DNA of 64,000 bases from Bacillus sp. 1NLA3E (GTDB lineage: Bacteria > Bacillota > Bacilli > Bacillales > Cytobacillaceae). Of this stretch, positions 35,256 through 44,985 are shown in pieces. The DNA is taken from the NCBI RefSeq assembly GCF_000242895.2, contig NC_021171.1, positions 2,824,001 to 2,888,000 on the forward strand. Reading direction: 5' to 3'. How positions within the stretch are numbered: the stretch's first letter is position 1; each line of letters opens with the position of its first letter. A model generated the notes under the pieces. That model ran no database searches. It saw nothing but the letters and a program-made list of their open reading frames with translations, and was not told where the DNA came from. The position numbers and the translations under genes are program-made.

Positions 35256-36530
35256 CTATGCTGCCAACACAATAATGTGGTTAACTTTTTCAGGACAGTA
35301 GAACTCATTTCGGCGAGCGATGCCCACAAAAATCCTCGCAAGTTTCCCAATCAATTTCATGATTGACTTCATTTTCTTCATCTTTTTTACTTTTACATTA
35401 TAGGAGTGAATTGCTTTAAATTCCGGATTATTCGCTACAAGACTCATTGTAGCTAAATATAGGAAACGTCGTAGTCTAGACCTTCCTCGCTTAGAGATGA
35501 CAATTTGACCTTTCCACTTCCCTGAACTTGCTTCAGCTAAGTGTAATCCAGCATGGCGAAGCAAAGAATTCCCATGAGAAAAACCACTTAAATCTCCTGC
35601 CTCACCTAAAATACCTGCCAATGAAATTACACTAATGCCTTTAATGGCAAGTAATTTATAAGCGAAAGGGATCTTTAATAGAGCATCAGTAACTTGTTCC
35701 TCCACTCTTTCGAGTTGTTTTAAAGCTAAATCATATTCCTCTAATAATTGTTCCAAATGAAATTTATAAGCATCAAGTGCTTGCTTTGTTCCAACTGATT
35801 TTCCAGCTACCTGAATGAGTAATAGTGCCTTTTTTAAACCAGGTTGTCTCTTCATGATTGATTTCCAACCCATTATTACTTCCTCGGGCTCCATAGTTCC
35901 TAATTCTACAGGGGATGGGAATAGACGAAGGGTTGCAATTGCCCCTTTAGCGGTAATATCTTTAAACACCTGTCGGAGTTCGGGAAATACAATATCTACC
36001 CACCGATTTAATTGGTTAGTAGAACTTACGAGACGCTTAACAACTACATCACGATTAGACATAAGAACCCTAAGTTTTTCAAATGACTCAGATGTAGGCC
36101 TAACCTCAGAGTAGTAACCGTTTTTCACCATATCAGCTATAACCAAAGCATCTTTTTTATCACTTTTAGATTGAGTATTATCACGATTTTCTTTATTTCT
36201 TTTTACTAAATAGGGATTTACCGTTACCACTTCAATATTATGCTTAAAAAGCCATTTTGAAAGATTAATCCAATAGTGTCCAGTAGGTTCCATCCCAACA
36301 ATAGATTCATCTAAATTGTTTATTCTTTGAAGATTATTAATCCATTTTAATAAACTAGAAAATCCTTCTTCATTATTAGTAAATGTAAGTGGATCACCAA
36401 CTACAATTCCGCGGAAATTAACAGCTCGGGCTACATGTAATTGTTGAGCAATATCTATCCCAACAACAAGATGTTTAACGGAAATTCTTTCTATTAGTTG
36501 ATTTTGTTTGTTTTGCATTTTAAACTTCAA
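35256..36530 (-). CDS. IS110-family transposase (bridge-RNA-guided recombinase family)
   Basis: A 424-residue protein. N-terminal RuvC-like DEDD domain: VVGIDIAQQLHVARA (first Asp), GMEPTGHYW (Glu), and KSDKKDALVIADM (two Asp). A helical coiled region lies around 230-280. The C-terminal Transposase_20 domain has AIKGISVISLAGILGEAGDLSGF, LRHAGLHLAEASSGKWKGQI (with the region of the catalytic Ser) and SKRGRSRLRRFLYLATM. The reading frame is intact and all acidic positions are present, so it could be active. Its ATG follows GGAGGAACCC-like sequence; M5 is an alternative start. Confidence 0.93.
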   Translation of the reverse strand: MKFKMQNKQNQLIERISVKHLVVGIDIAQQLHVARAVNFRGIVVGDPLTFTNNEEGFSSLLKWINNLQRINNLDESIVGMEPTGHYWINLSKWLFKHNIEVVTVNPYLVKRNKENRDNTQSKSDKKDALVIADMVKNGYYSEVRPTSESFEKLRVLMSNRDVVVKRLVSSTNQLNRWVDIVFPELRQVFKDITAKGAIATLRLFPSPVELGTMEPEEVIMGWKSIMKRQPGLKKALLLIQVAGKSVGTKQALDAYKFHLEQLLEEYDLALKQLERVEEQVTDALLKIPFAYKLLAIKGISVISLAGILGEAGDLSGFSHGNSLLRHAGLHLAEASSGKWKGQIVISKRGRSRLRRFLYLATMSLVANNPEFKAIHSYNVKVKKMKKMKSIMKLIGKLARIFVGIARRNEFYCPEKVNHIIVLAA

Positions 36531-36535
36531 AGTAG

Positions 36536-36594
36536 GGTTCCTCCTTAAGGTTGAGTTTGAGTGGTGTCTTACTCATATCTTACTGAGGAGCCCT
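36536..36594 (-). repeat. inverted repeat in the IS110 5' region
   Basis: GGGTTCCTC and GAGGAGCCC form an imperfect inverted repeat around a 41-base loop, just upstream of the transposase start. On the transcript the inner arm includes the ribosome binding site (AGGAACCC), so folding could limit transposase translation. Confidence 0.5.
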
Positions 36595-36848
36595 ATTTTT
36601 TTCAAACTCGAAAAATAACGTTCTACAGGAATGCTAGAATGTTGATTTCCGTTCCAGGCACTCGCTTTCCGCGGGGCGGGCGGTGAGCCTCCTCGGCGCT
36701 TAAGCGCCTGTGGGGTCTCACCTGTCCCGCTTGCTCCCGCAGGAGTCTTCGTGCCATCCACTCCAATCAACACTGTGCAAAAAATCAACAATGAGCTTTA
36801 ACACATCCTAGAAAAAAATAAACAGCTAATGGAGTAATCCGGTAGCTG

Positions 36849-37430
36849 TTAATTTAGATCTATTCCTGTTAACTTTGATAACCCACGGCACAAACTCTTC
36901 CAATCTTTTGGAAAATGTTGATGACCTTCACTTTGATATACTTTTCCCATTGTAACCAGCTTTATCGACCAGGACGGACCATCCAGTACGATTCCTTGGG
37001 GATGGTACTCACCTTCCCAATCCCAAATCCTGATTCGATAAAGATCTTTTTTAAAGATCTCCAGATTACCACCATTTTTTGGTGGTGATATTTTGTTTGT
37101 TGAAACCTTTGTCGAATCTAAATTCCATTCAAAAAAAACAAATCGATTTTTCACAAAATCAACACTAAACGTAAGTTGTGGCCCCAAACCTAAACATATA
37201 TTGACTAATAACGATTGAATATCCTTTTCAGGATCAATAAAAACCACATTTTCCTTCATTTTAAAAAGGTCTTTTTTTCTTGTAATCGCTGTTTTAACTT
37301 GAGATGGCTGAATCGTTTTCTCAACGCTTTGATGAAGGCTATTTAACTGATTCATTTCCTGACATATAGAAGAAATGGACGCAGGGCCATTTTTTGCTAA
37401 AATGTCCAAAATCGCTTCATACATATACAT
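36849..37430 (-). CDS. protein of unknown function with an N-terminal helix-turn-helix-like region
   Basis: About 193 residues. The N-terminus (EAILDILAKNGPASISSICQEMNQ... ...VKTAITRKKDLFKMKENVVF) looks like a winged-helix domain with the form seen in HARE-HTH/RpoE-delta-like folds. The C-terminal half (TFSVDFVKNRFVFFEWNLDS, FKKDLYRIRIWDWEGEYHPQ) is beta-rich and unrecognised. I take ATG 37430 as start because GGGGG is 11 bp upstream; frames extend to 37460. No operon partner is seen. Confidence 0.65.
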   Translation of the reverse strand: MYMYEAILDILAKNGPASISSICQEMNQLNSLHQSVEKTIQPSQVKTAITRKKDLFKMKENVVFIDPEKDIQSLLVNICLGLGPQLTFSVDFVKNRFVFFEWNLDSTKVSTNKISPPKNGGNLEIFKKDLYRIRIWDWEGEYHPQGIVLDGPSWSIKLVTMGKVYQSEGHQHFPKDWKSLCRGLSKLTGIDLN

Positions 37431-37763
37431 TTGTTTCATTTCCCCCAATATATCCATCAAATTGAATTTGACATCCAGCTTAATTCCTTACCCTGAGCCT
37501 TTTATGTATAAATTATATCCGTAAAAAGGTTGAAAGGCTGTAACAAAAGACACGGTGGAAACTTTTCCAGAAATAATCTTGATTTTACAATTTTAGAATT
37601 TAAACTAAAAAAATCTTCTGAATACGACAATTTTTTTCAAAAAAATCATAGTATTCACAAGAATCGACACGATCATGGAGAAAAATGTCTAGTTTTGCGA
37701 TTTCCTGAGAAATAATTATTGATTTGTCAATACTTATTTCCGAAAACATTTGTACATTTATCA
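37431..37763. other. gene-free AT-rich stretch
   Basis: Upstream of a minus-strand gene and beyond the trp terminator. Small frames exist on both strands but none has a ribosome binding site. No clear promoter or repeat is seen. Confidence 0.5.
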
Positions 37764-37799
37764 AAGAAATGGGACCCATCAAGAGGTTAATGAGTCCCT
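37764..37799 (-). terminator. trp operon terminator
   Basis: GGGACCCAT and ATGAGTCCC (8 of 9 pairs) flank a short loop 16 bp after the trpA stop; on the minus strand the stem is followed by ATTTCTTT. Confidence 0.65.
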
Positions 37800-37814
37800 T
37801 CTAAATAACAAAAG

Positions 37815-38594
37815 TTACGCAGTCACTGTTCCTACTGCTTTTATTAGTCTCTCAATTTCTTGTAAATTATTTTGTTCAAAAAGATCGACGATTTTACTCC
37901 CAACAATTACTCCATCACAATATTGACTTACTTCCTTGACATGTTCAGGAGTTGAGATACCAAAACCCGCTAACACTGGAATAGAGCTCAATGCCTTTAC
38001 ATTTTGTAAAAATGCACCTAAGTTTTCATCAAAACCATTTCTAGCGCCCGTGATTCCAGTGACAGTCACTGCATAAATATAACCCTTTCCTTTTGAGGCA
38101 ATTGCTTTAATTCGGTTTACAGGACTTGTCAATGTGACTAAACGAATCAGTTCAACTCCGAATTTTTCTAAAGCCGGAACAATGATATCTTCTTCCTCAA
38201 TCGGCAAATCGGGGATAATACATCCATCCACTCCTGCAAGGTGCGCCTGCTCTGCAAAAGATTGCACTCCAAAGGCAACGATTGGATTCATATAGGTCAT
38301 AAGAATAATGGGAATTTGGACTTGCTTCCGAGCTACAGCAATGGTTAATAAAACATCTTTTAAGGTTGTACCTAGATTAAGTGCCCGAATACCTGCCTGT
38401 TGGATCGTGGGTCCATCTGCAACAGGGTCAGAAAATGGAATTCCTACCTCAACTGCCGTTGCTCCACTCTTTTCAAGGAAAACGAGGCGATCTATTAAGG
38501 CCTCAAGTCCTCCATCTCCAGCCATAATATAAGGAACAAAGGCCTTTTCATTTTTCTCTTTAAGTATTTGAAACGACTTTTCAATTCGGTTCAT
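37815..38594 (-). CDS. trpA: tryptophan synthase alpha chain
   Basis: A 259-residue TIM barrel that releases indole from indole-glycerol phosphate. FVPYIMAGDGG carries the first catalytic acid region, VEVGIPFSDPVADGPTIQ the conserved P-F-S-D-P loop, and GFGISTPEHVKEV the phosphate-binding strand. Length is normal for Bacillus. It is the last gene of the operon, 5 bp after trpB, with its own GGAGG-type site (GGAGGAATTAAAGGAC). Confidence 0.97.
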   Translation of the reverse strand: MNRIEKSFQILKEKNEKAFVPYIMAGDGGLEALIDRLVFLEKSGATAVEVGIPFSDPVADGPTIQQAGIRALNLGTTLKDVLLTIAVARKQVQIPIILMTYMNPIVAFGVQSFAEQAHLAGVDGCIIPDLPIEEEDIIVPALEKFGVELIRLVTLTSPVNRIKAIASKGKGYIYAVTVTGITGARNGFDENLGAFLQNVKALSSIPVLAGFGISTPEHVKEVSQYCDGVIVGSKIVDLFEQNNLQEIERLIKAVGTVTA

Positions 38595-38599
38595 GTCCT

Positions 38600-39796
38600 T
38601 TAATTCCTCCCTAATCTTGCTTTAATGGCGTAAACATCCTTATCTCCTCTGCCAGAAAGACAGATTACAAGGGTTTCTTCCTTGCTCATTTTTGGAGCGA
38701 GTTTTAAGGCATAGGCTACAGCATGAGCACTTTCGAGCGCAGGAATGATTCCTTCTAATTTTGATAAAAGCTGTAATCCTGCTAAGGCTTCTTCATCGGA
38801 AATCGCCTCATAATGAACTCTTCCGATATCATTTAAATAGCTATGCTCGGGACCTACACCAGGATAGTCTAAACCGGCCGAAATAGAATGAGCCTCTTGA
38901 ATCTGTCCGTCCTCATCTTGCAGTAAATACATAAAAGCTCCGTGTAACACTCCAGGAGTCCCTTTTGTAAGAGAAGCAGCGTGACGATCTGTATCAATTC
39001 CTAGTCCTGCAGCCTCAACACCATAAAGTTCAACATCAGTATCATTAATAAACGGATAAAACATTCCCATAGAGTTGCTTCCCCCACCTATACAGGCAAC
39101 GATAGCGTTTGGTAATTTCCCTTCTTTCACCAAATGTTGAGCCTTTGTTTCTGTTCCAATTACACTTTGAAAATCGCGAACAATCATTGGAAATGGATGA
39201 GGTCCAGTAACAGAACCTAAAATATAATGCGTATCTTCGACATTGGATACCCAATACCGTAGTGCTTCATTCACTGCATCCTTTAAGGTAGCACTTCCCG
39301 AAGTAACGCTAACCACCTTTGCTCCAAGCAGTTCCATCCGGAACACATTAAGTTCTTGACGTTTAATATCTTCTTCACCCATGAAGACGATACAATCCAA
39401 ATTTAACAGTGCGCAAGCTGTTGCTGTTGCGACTCCATGCTGACCCGCACCAGTTTCGGCTACTACTTTCCGTTTTCCCATCCGCACTGTCAATAATGCT
39501 TGCGCCAGTGCATTATTGATTTTATGTGCACCTGTATGATTCAAATCTTCTCTTTTTAAATAAATTTTTGCCCCATTTGCATACTCTGTTAAGTTTTTCG
39601 CATAATAAAGTGGTGTTTCCCTACCCACATAATCTGTTAAAAGATCATTTAATTGTTTTTGGAAATCCTCATCCTTCATCGCACTTAGATATTCTTTTTC
39701 TAATTCTAAAACAGCCTTCATTAATGTTTCAGGTACATATCTGCCACCGTACTGGCCAAAATGTCCCTTTTCATCAGGTAATGTATAAGTTGTCAT
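38600..39796 (-). CDS. trpB: tryptophan synthase beta chain
   Basis: A 398-residue PLP enzyme joining indole and serine. The PLP lysine is in [37 protein letters not shown], the glycine loop [10 protein letters not shown] and the C-terminal [10 protein letters not shown] are intact. It overlaps trpF by 4 bp, so translation is coupled. GGAGGAGATCGAAAA precedes the ATG. Confidence 0.97.
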   Translation of the reverse strand: MTTYTLPDEKGHFGQYGGRYVPETLMKAVLELEKEYLSAMKDEDFQKQLNDLLTDYVGRETPLYYAKNLTEYANGAKIYLKREDLNHTGAHKINNALAQALLTVRMGKRKVVAETGAGQHGVATATACALLNLDCIVFMGEEDIKRQELNVFRMELLGAKVVSVTSGSATLKDAVNEALRYWVSNVEDTHYILGSVTGPHPFPMIVRDFQSVIGTETKAQHLVKEGKLPNAIVACIGGGSNSMGMFYPFINDTDVELYGVEAAGLGIDTDRHAASLTKGTPGVLHGAFMYLLQDEDGQIQEAHSISAGLDYPGVGPEHSYLNDIGRVHYEAISDEEALAGLQLLSKLEGIIPALESAHAVAYALKLAPKMSKEETLVICLSGRGDKDVYAIKARLGRN

Positions 39797-40422
39797 TTTT
39801 CGATCTCCTCCATCTTCGAAGTATTCTTTACTTTCTCTAAAAATACCTTCATTTTCTTAACATCTTTCCTACCATCTGTTTCGACTCCTGAACTTACATC
39901 AACCATGAAGGGATGACAGATTTGGATGGCACGCTCGACGTTTCCTAAATTTAATCCACCAGCAAGAATGATTTTCTTATTTGGTAAGTCTGATCCTATA
40001 AGGAGCTCCCAATCAAAACTAGTACCGTTTCCGCCTCGATACTTCCCCTTAGGACTATCTAATAAAATCATTTCACACGAGTACCGATTGATTTCCTCAA
40101 GATCTTTTTCAGATTCGATACTCAAAGCTTTAATGACCGGAACAGATAAGGAATTACAAAATGCCGGGGATTCATCACCATGCAGCTGAACCATTGTTAA
40201 TTTTGCCTTTAAAACAATTTCTTCAATCCGCTCTCTCGTTTCATTGACAAATACTCCAATTTTTTCGATGTTAGGTGGTAATTGTACAGATATTTCACCT
40301 GCAGAATTAGGTTCTATTCTTCGCTTACTTTCAGCGAAAACGAAACCAATTGCGTCCGCTCCATAAGATACAGCATGTTGGGCCGTATTTAAATCAGTAA
40401 TGCCACAAATTTTTACTTTCAA
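39793..40422 (-). CDS. trpF: phosphoribosylanthranilate isomerase
   Basis: A 209-residue TIM barrel. [20 protein letters not shown] contains the catalytic Cys, VQLHGDES and [20 protein letters not shown] the substrate loops, and [13 protein letters not shown] the C-terminal phosphate site. The catalytic Asp is in ILLDSPKG. It starts one base after trpC ends. Confidence 0.95.
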   Translation of the reverse strand: MKVKICGITDLNTAQHAVSYGADAIGFVFAESKRRIEPNSAGEISVQLPPNIEKIGVFVNETRERIEEIVLKAKLTMVQLHGDESPAFCNSLSVPVIKALSIESEKDLEEINRYSCEMILLDSPKGKYRGGNGTSFDWELLIGSDLPNKKIILAGGLNLGNVERAIQICHPFMVDVSSGVETDGRKDVKKMKVFLEKVKNTSKMEEIEK

Positions 40423-40423
40423 G

Positions 40424-41206
40424 TTAAATCACCGTCCGGGTTGGTAGCTTTAATTGTTGTATTGTTTCTTTTAGGTTTTCTGAAGTCATAAACGTTTCAC
40501 CTACTAAAATACCATTAGCGCCTGCCTGATTAACTCTATTTACATCCGAGACAGACTTAATACCACTTTCACTAATGATAAAAGCTCCAGTCTGTTTCAC
40601 TAATGGTGCAAGATGTTCAAAGGTTTCCAGATTCACTTCAAAGGTTTTTAAATTCCGATTATTGATCCCAATTAGCCTTGCCTTCGCCGAATTAGCTTTT
40701 TTAAGGTCCTCTTCATCATGAATTTCAACCAATACTTCTAAATTCTTTGAAATTGCATAATGATAAAGCTCTACTAGTTGCTGTTCTTCTAACGCTGCAG
40801 CGATTAACAAAATGAGATCTGCACCGGCTTGTTTGGCTATATCAATTTGAATTTTATCGATCATGAAATCTTTACATAAAATGGGTAAATCCACCACTTT
40901 TCGAACAGCTTGTAGATCAGCAAAAGACCCTTTAAAAAAGGTTGTATCAGTTAAAACTGAAATCGCATCTGCACCAAATTTGGCATATAATTGTGCTTGA
41001 TCTTGGGGATTTAGATTAGGATTAATATCTCCTTTTGAAGGAGAAGCCCGTTTGAATTCAGCAATAATTTTCATTTCATTTGCTTGGCGGATTTTATCAA
41101 TAAATGACCTTCTAATTCGGTCAGGATCATTGATTAATTCTAACCCTCGAAGATAATCAAGTTCTGTTTTCTTTACATCAATTATTCGATCCAAAATAGT
41201 TCCCAT
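40424..41206 (-). CDS. trpC: indole-3-glycerol phosphate synthase
   Basis: A 260-residue TIM barrel. IIAEFKRASPSKGDIN carries the catalytic Lys and substrate loop, LPILCKDFMIDKIQI the second Lys, and ISESGIKSVSDVN and ILVGETFM the phosphate site. It abuts trpD without a gap. It is a single-function enzyme, not fused to trpF. Confidence 0.96.
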   Translation of the reverse strand: MGTILDRIIDVKKTELDYLRGLELINDPDRIRRSFIDKIRQANEMKIIAEFKRASPSKGDINPNLNPQDQAQLYAKFGADAISVLTDTTFFKGSFADLQAVRKVVDLPILCKDFMIDKIQIDIAKQAGADLILLIAAALEEQQLVELYHYAISKNLEVLVEIHDEEDLKKANSAKARLIGINNRNLKTFEVNLETFEHLAPLVKQTGAFIISESGIKSVSDVNRVNQAGANGILVGETFMTSENLKETIQQLKLPTRTVI

Positions 41207-42232
41207 TTATATCACCTCTTGATGAAAGCCTTGACTCATTTCAATCAATTGCTCTAATTTGGAAAGTGCTGCACCAGAGTCGATGCTTTCCTTTGCTATA
41301 TGGATACCCTGTTTAATCGAATCAGCCTTTTGAGCTGTGTAAATACCAATTCCAGCATTTAGTAATACCGTATCACGGTAGACACCTTTTTCTCCTTTTA
41401 GAACTCTCATTAGGATATCTGCATTCACTTTAGCATCACCGCCAACAATTTCCTGATTATTATAAACGGAAAGCCCGACTTCTTCCGGATGAAGGATTTT
41501 ATTCGTAATGGTACCATTATCGACAATGACCAAATGGTTATCTCCTTGAAGTGATGCTTCATCCATAAACCCTGCTCCATTTAAAACAACAGCACGTTTT
41601 CTACCTAGCTTTAAAAGGACTGTCGCAAACAAATCAAGTAAATCCCTGCGGTAAATCCCTAATAATTGGTAATCTAAATTGATAGGGTTTGTTAATGGGC
41701 CGATTAAATTAAAAATAGTCGGTATCCGTAAATCCTTACGAACCTTCATGATCCTTTTTACCTTTGGATGAACATTAGGTGCAAAAAGGAATGATATTCC
41801 AATTTTATCTAAAATATCTTGTGACGCCTCAGGAGATAAATTTAAATTAATTCCCAAATTCTCAAGGACATCCGCACTGCCCGTTTTACTTGAAATACTT
41901 CGATTTCCATGTTTGGCAACTGGAATTCCAACACCCGCCATGACAAACGCGGAGGTCGTGCTAATGTTAAAGCTTTTCGAACCGTCTCCCCCAGTTCCGC
42001 AATTGTCGATAACGTTAGGAAATTTACTTGTAAACGGCAAAGCATATTCTCGCATTACATTTACCAAACCAATGATTTCATCAACGGTTTCGCCTTTCAT
42101 TTTCAAGCCAATGATAAATGCGGCCATTTCACTATCAGAAACTTCTTCCGAAAATAATTGCTTTACAGCATTCTCCATTTCTAATTCAGATAATGAACGT
42201 TGCTCGGATAATTGTTCAAGATATAATTTCAT
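41207..42232 (-). CDS. trpD: anthranilate phosphoribosyltransferase
   Basis: A 341-residue enzyme adding phosphoribose to anthranilate. The PRPP-binding DNCGTGGDGSKSFNIST and KHGNRSISSKTGSADVLE motifs and GPLTNPINLDYQLLG are all present. GAGGAGAAAAAAC precedes the ATG. Its start overlaps the trpG end by 17 bp. Confidence 0.96.
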   Translation of the reverse strand: MKLYLEQLSEQRSLSELEMENAVKQLFSEEVSDSEMAAFIIGLKMKGETVDEIIGLVNVMREYALPFTSKFPNVIDNCGTGGDGSKSFNISTTSAFVMAGVGIPVAKHGNRSISSKTGSADVLENLGINLNLSPEASQDILDKIGISFLFAPNVHPKVKRIMKVRKDLRIPTIFNLIGPLTNPINLDYQLLGIYRRDLLDLFATVLLKLGRKRAVVLNGAGFMDEASLQGDNHLVIVDNGTITNKILHPEEVGLSVYNNQEIVGGDAKVNADILMRVLKGEKGVYRDTVLLNAGIGIYTAQKADSIKQGIHIAKESIDSGAALSKLEQLIEMSQGFHQEVI

Positions 42233-42815
42233 GTTTTTTCTCCTCTCTGATCACCTTTAAAAAATTCGCCAACATCTTTTTCCCATGAACAGTTCCGACT
42301 GATTCAGGGTGGAATTGTAATCCATAAGTAGGAAATTTATAATGCTTAATCGCCATGATTTCATGATCACTTGTTGCGAATCCCACATTTATTAACTCTT
42401 CAGGGAGCGTTGATTGTGAAATCACTAAAGAATGATAACGCATAACTTCCAGGTGTTGTGGTAACCCTTCAAATAGCCCGGTGCCGGTATGTTCCACATT
42501 AGACGTCTTTCCATGCATAATATTTTCTGCCCGCTTAATCGATCCTCCAAAGGCATACCCAATCGCCTGATGACCGAGGCAAATTCCTAAGATAGGGGTC
42601 ACTTGATAAAACGCTTGAATCACTTCTACACAAATCCCTGCATTTTCAGGCCTTCCCGGTCCTGGAGATAGGATAATCGCTTCAGGTTTTAACCTGTTAA
42701 TGTCGTCTATGGTTAGTCGATCATTTCTAGCAACAGAGATTTCCTCACCAAGCTCACCAAAATATTGATACAAGTTATAAGTAAAGGAATCGTAGTTATC
42801 AATTAATAAAATCAT
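42216..42815 (-). CDS. trpG: anthranilate synthase glutamine amidotransferase subunit
   Basis: A 199-residue class I amidotransferase. The catalytic Cys is in ILGICLGHQAIGYAFGG and the His and Glu in GLQFHPESVGT; the oxyanion loop is ILSPGPGRPENAG. Being inside the trp operon distinguishes this organism from B. subtilis, where the amidotransferase shared with folate synthesis (pabA) is elsewhere. It overlaps trpE by 17 bp. Confidence 0.94.
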   Translation of the reverse strand: MILLIDNYDSFTYNLYQYFGELGEEISVARNDRLTIDDINRLKPEAIILSPGPGRPENAGICVEVIQAFYQVTPILGICLGHQAIGYAFGGSIKRAENIMHGKTSNVEHTGTGLFEGLPQHLEVMRYHSLVISQSTLPEELINVGFATSDHEIMAIKHYKFPTYGLQFHPESVGTVHGKKMLANFLKVIREEKKHEIIS

Positions 42816-44205
42816 CTGGACCCTCCAAGAAAGTTTTTAATTTATGAATCGTTTCTTCATATTCCTTTTCTGGAATTGAATCAAAGACAATTCCTGCACC
42901 TGCTTGAATATGGGCTTTTTCGTCTTTTATCACCATCGTACGGATTGCAAGGGCAAAATCCATATTGCCATTGACTGAAAAGTAACCAATTGCACCTGAA
43001 TATACCCCTCTTTTCACGCCCTCAAGTTCATTGATAATTTCCATTGCTCTTATTTTCGGGGCTCCCGAGACCGTCCCAGCTGGAAGGCAAGAAATTAAGG
43101 CATCTGCCGGCTTATGCTGTTCTGAAAGCTCACCACCAACTTCAGAAACAATGTGCATGACATGCTTATATTTTTCAATTTCCATATACTTGTGAACTCT
43201 AACAGAACCAAACTCGCAGATTTTCCCTAAATCATTTCGCCCCAGATCAACAAGCATTCGATGTTCCGCCAATTCCTTTTCGTCGGCGATTAGCTCCTTT
43301 TCGAAGGATAAATCCTCGTTTGGATTTTTCCCTCTTGGTCTCGTTCCTGCAATTGGGTTCGTAATCACATGTGATTGATTCGCTTTTACAAGGCTTTCAG
43401 GTGAAGAGCCAGCGACTACATAATCTTCAAAATCCAAAAAATACATATATGGTGAAGGATTTGATATTCTTAACTTTCGGTAATAAGAAAATGGATCTCC
43501 CTCTAGGTTTGCTGTCATTCTTTGTGACAAAACTACTTGGAAAATATCACCTTGTGAAATATATTCTTTGGCAATTTCTACATTGCGTACGAAGTCTTCC
43601 TTACTGGTCGATGCTTGGAAGGTAGACACCGTTACCTTTGAAGGTCCATCAGAATGGTATTCAGCCTGTATTTCCGCTTTCCGTTTTTGATTAAGCAAGA
43701 CCAATTTGGTCTCATCCGTGTCTTTAAGGATTGGGGAAGCCACTAAATAAACTTTTTGCTCAAGGTGATCATAAATGATGACTTGCTCATAAAACATCAA
43801 ATGAACATCAGGCATCTCCAGTTCATCATCCGGTAATAAACCGATATATTCGTATTGGCGAATCGTGTCATAACTAACATAACCAACTGCCCCACCAACA
43901 AAAGGAATGCTTTGATCAAAATGCTCATAATGAGGAATCAAATCTTTTATTATGTCAATTGCCTTCCCTTTTACAACTTCTTCTCCATTTGCTGTAATGA
44001 TGTGATTAACCTCTCCATACCCTTTAACTTCCAAAACAGGATCAGATCCAATGAATGAATACCTACCAGAATTTTCATATTTTAAGGAACTTTCAAGCAG
44101 AAACTTTTTCTTTCCACTGAGTTTTTGAAAGATAGAAATCGGTGTTAACATATCGCCTTCTATTTGCTCCATGAAACCCTTTGATGGATTTAATAATTTT
44201 TCCAA
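42799..44205 (-). CDS. trpE: anthranilate synthase component I
   Basis: A 468-residue chorismate-binding enzyme. Near the N-terminus [20 protein letters not shown] is the tryptophan feedback-binding segment (LLES). The chorismate domain has [41 protein letters not shown] and [18 protein letters not shown]. The TTG at 44205 is chosen because TTGGGGGT lies 8 bp upstream; a TTG at 44229 is in frame but has no site. It is the first gene after the tandem T-box leader. Confidence 0.95.
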   Translation of the reverse strand: MEKLLNPSKGFMEQIEGDMLTPISIFQKLSGKKKFLLESSLKYENSGRYSFIGSDPVLEVKGYGEVNHIITANGEEVVKGKAIDIIKDLIPHYEHFDQSIPFVGGAVGYVSYDTIRQYEYIGLLPDDELEMPDVHLMFYEQVIIYDHLEQKVYLVASPILKDTDETKLVLLNQKRKAEIQAEYHSDGPSKVTVSTFQASTSKEDFVRNVEIAKEYISQGDIFQVVLSQRMTANLEGDPFSYYRKLRISNPSPYMYFLDFEDYVVAGSSPESLVKANQSHVITNPIAGTRPRGKNPNEDLSFEKELIADEKELAEHRMLVDLGRNDLGKICEFGSVRVHKYMEIEKYKHVMHIVSEVGGELSEQHKPADALISCLPAGTVSGAPKIRAMEIINELEGVKRGVYSGAIGYFSVNGNMDFALAIRTMVIKDEKAHIQAGAGIVFDSIPEKEYEETIHKLKTFLEGPDDFIN

Positions 44206-44261
44206 TTGGATTACCCCCAAGCTGCACAATATGTTTTTTTGTGCAAGTTTATAAAATTGAA

Positions 44262-44530
44262 CGCAAAAAATCCCCTATATACACTTTGATTCTGTATATA
44301 GAGGACGATAATTAACCGCGGTGCCACCTCAGGTTGGAACAAGGTTTTCCCTTGAACCCTCTTTAGATTGACTTTACATCAATCCTACTCATATAACGGT
44401 GAAAACCGGATAACCCTACTCAGGTTCAGGATATCTCTCGTAAGTCCATTCCACAAAACCTTCATACCGGTTTCCACCACACCCAGCTCTCTGTAAAGAA
44501 GGATTTTTCGTGTACTATTCTTACTCAACG
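44262..44530 (-). promoter_or_regulatory. tryptophan T-box leader 2 (proximal to trpE)
   Basis: Read on the minus strand. The AGAGAGCTG and GGTGGAAACC elements of Stem I, a specifier region GAATGGACTTACGAG (codon TGG, Trp) and the T-box GAGGTGGCACCGCGG at 44315-44331 are present. A terminator follows: TCCTCTATATACA pairing with TGTATATAGGGGA plus six T residues, at 44264-44306. Uncharged tRNA-Trp binding would favour the antiterminator. Confidence 0.95.
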
Positions 44531-44555
44531 ATTTGATATATTTATTTTTCCGAAA

Positions 44556-44825
44556 ACAAAAAGAGTTCCTCGTCTTAAAAAAGGACGAGAAACCCGTGGT
44601 GCCACCTTTGTTAGCTGAAATCAGCTCACTTGAATAGTATCAAAGCGTTTGCTTGAATACCTGTCTCTTGTAACGATGAGACTCATTCGCCAAAGCCTAA
44701 TAACCTTTACGGTTTTCAGTTTGGAGGCTCGAAAGTCCATTCACTTAAATCAATACGCTGATTTCCACCAACCATCAGCTCTCTAAAGTATCCGAAATAA
44801 GTTACTACTCTTTGTCAACGCCATT
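44556..44825 (-). promoter_or_regulatory. tryptophan T-box leader 1 (distal)
   Basis: Second complete T-box in tandem. Stem I has AGAGAGCTG and GGTGGAAATC; the specifier region is GAATGGACTTTCGAG (TGG). The T-box is AGGTGGCACCACGGG at 44593-44607, with the terminator CTCGTCC...GACGAG and trailing T residues at 44556-44591. Tandem trp T-boxes are known from the B. cereus group. Confidence 0.95.
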
Positions 44826-44841
44826 CCTTATATTGTATTTA

Positions 44842-44870
44842 ATATTATAAACTTTCAGACTAATTGTCAA
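44842..44870 (-). promoter_or_regulatory. trp operon promoter
   Basis: On the minus strand TTGACA (44865-44870) is followed after 17 bp by TAATAT, or after 15 bp by TATAAT. It lies about 20 bp before T-box leader 1. Confidence 0.75.
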
Positions 44871-44985
44871 TAGTAATTTTAAAATTCCCTGAAAATATTA
44901 TTACCAATAAACAACAATTAGATTCACTTCTAGAATAGGTTCGAAAGGTCCATATTAATATTAGTAATATAAAGGTGGCTCCCTT

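Larger units (their letters stand above)
34821..36635 (-). mobile_element. IS110-family insertion sequence (IS1111-like layout)
   Basis: Boundaries follow from comparison with uninterrupted MITE copies: the target TGTTAAACTAGAATG is split so that CT appears at both junctions (34819-34820 and 36634-36635), with no longer duplication. A two-base core and no terminal inverted repeats are what IS110-type recombination gives. The element is 1815 bp: 105 bp upstream of the transposase gene and 435 bp of non-coding DNA downstream of it. The long downstream part is the IS1111-type arrangement. Confidence 0.85.
34799..36816 (-). mobile_element. MITE-like element, copy 4, split by an IS110 element
   Basis: The MITE's left end GGCTCTGTTAAACT lies at 34807-34820 and the remainder, CTAGAATGTTGATTTCC onward, at 36634-36808, ending ACACATCC. 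Perfect 8-bp direct repeats TAGAAAAA flank the whole at 34799-34806 and 36809-36816. Removing the 1815 bp between restores a 187-bp element like copy 6. The GC-rich core is at 36641-36771. Confidence 0.85.

Noticed and set aside
37530-37715. 61-residue plus-strand frame between trpA and the 203-residue gene
   Set aside because: No ribosome binding site; AT-rich stretch with repeated A/T runs.
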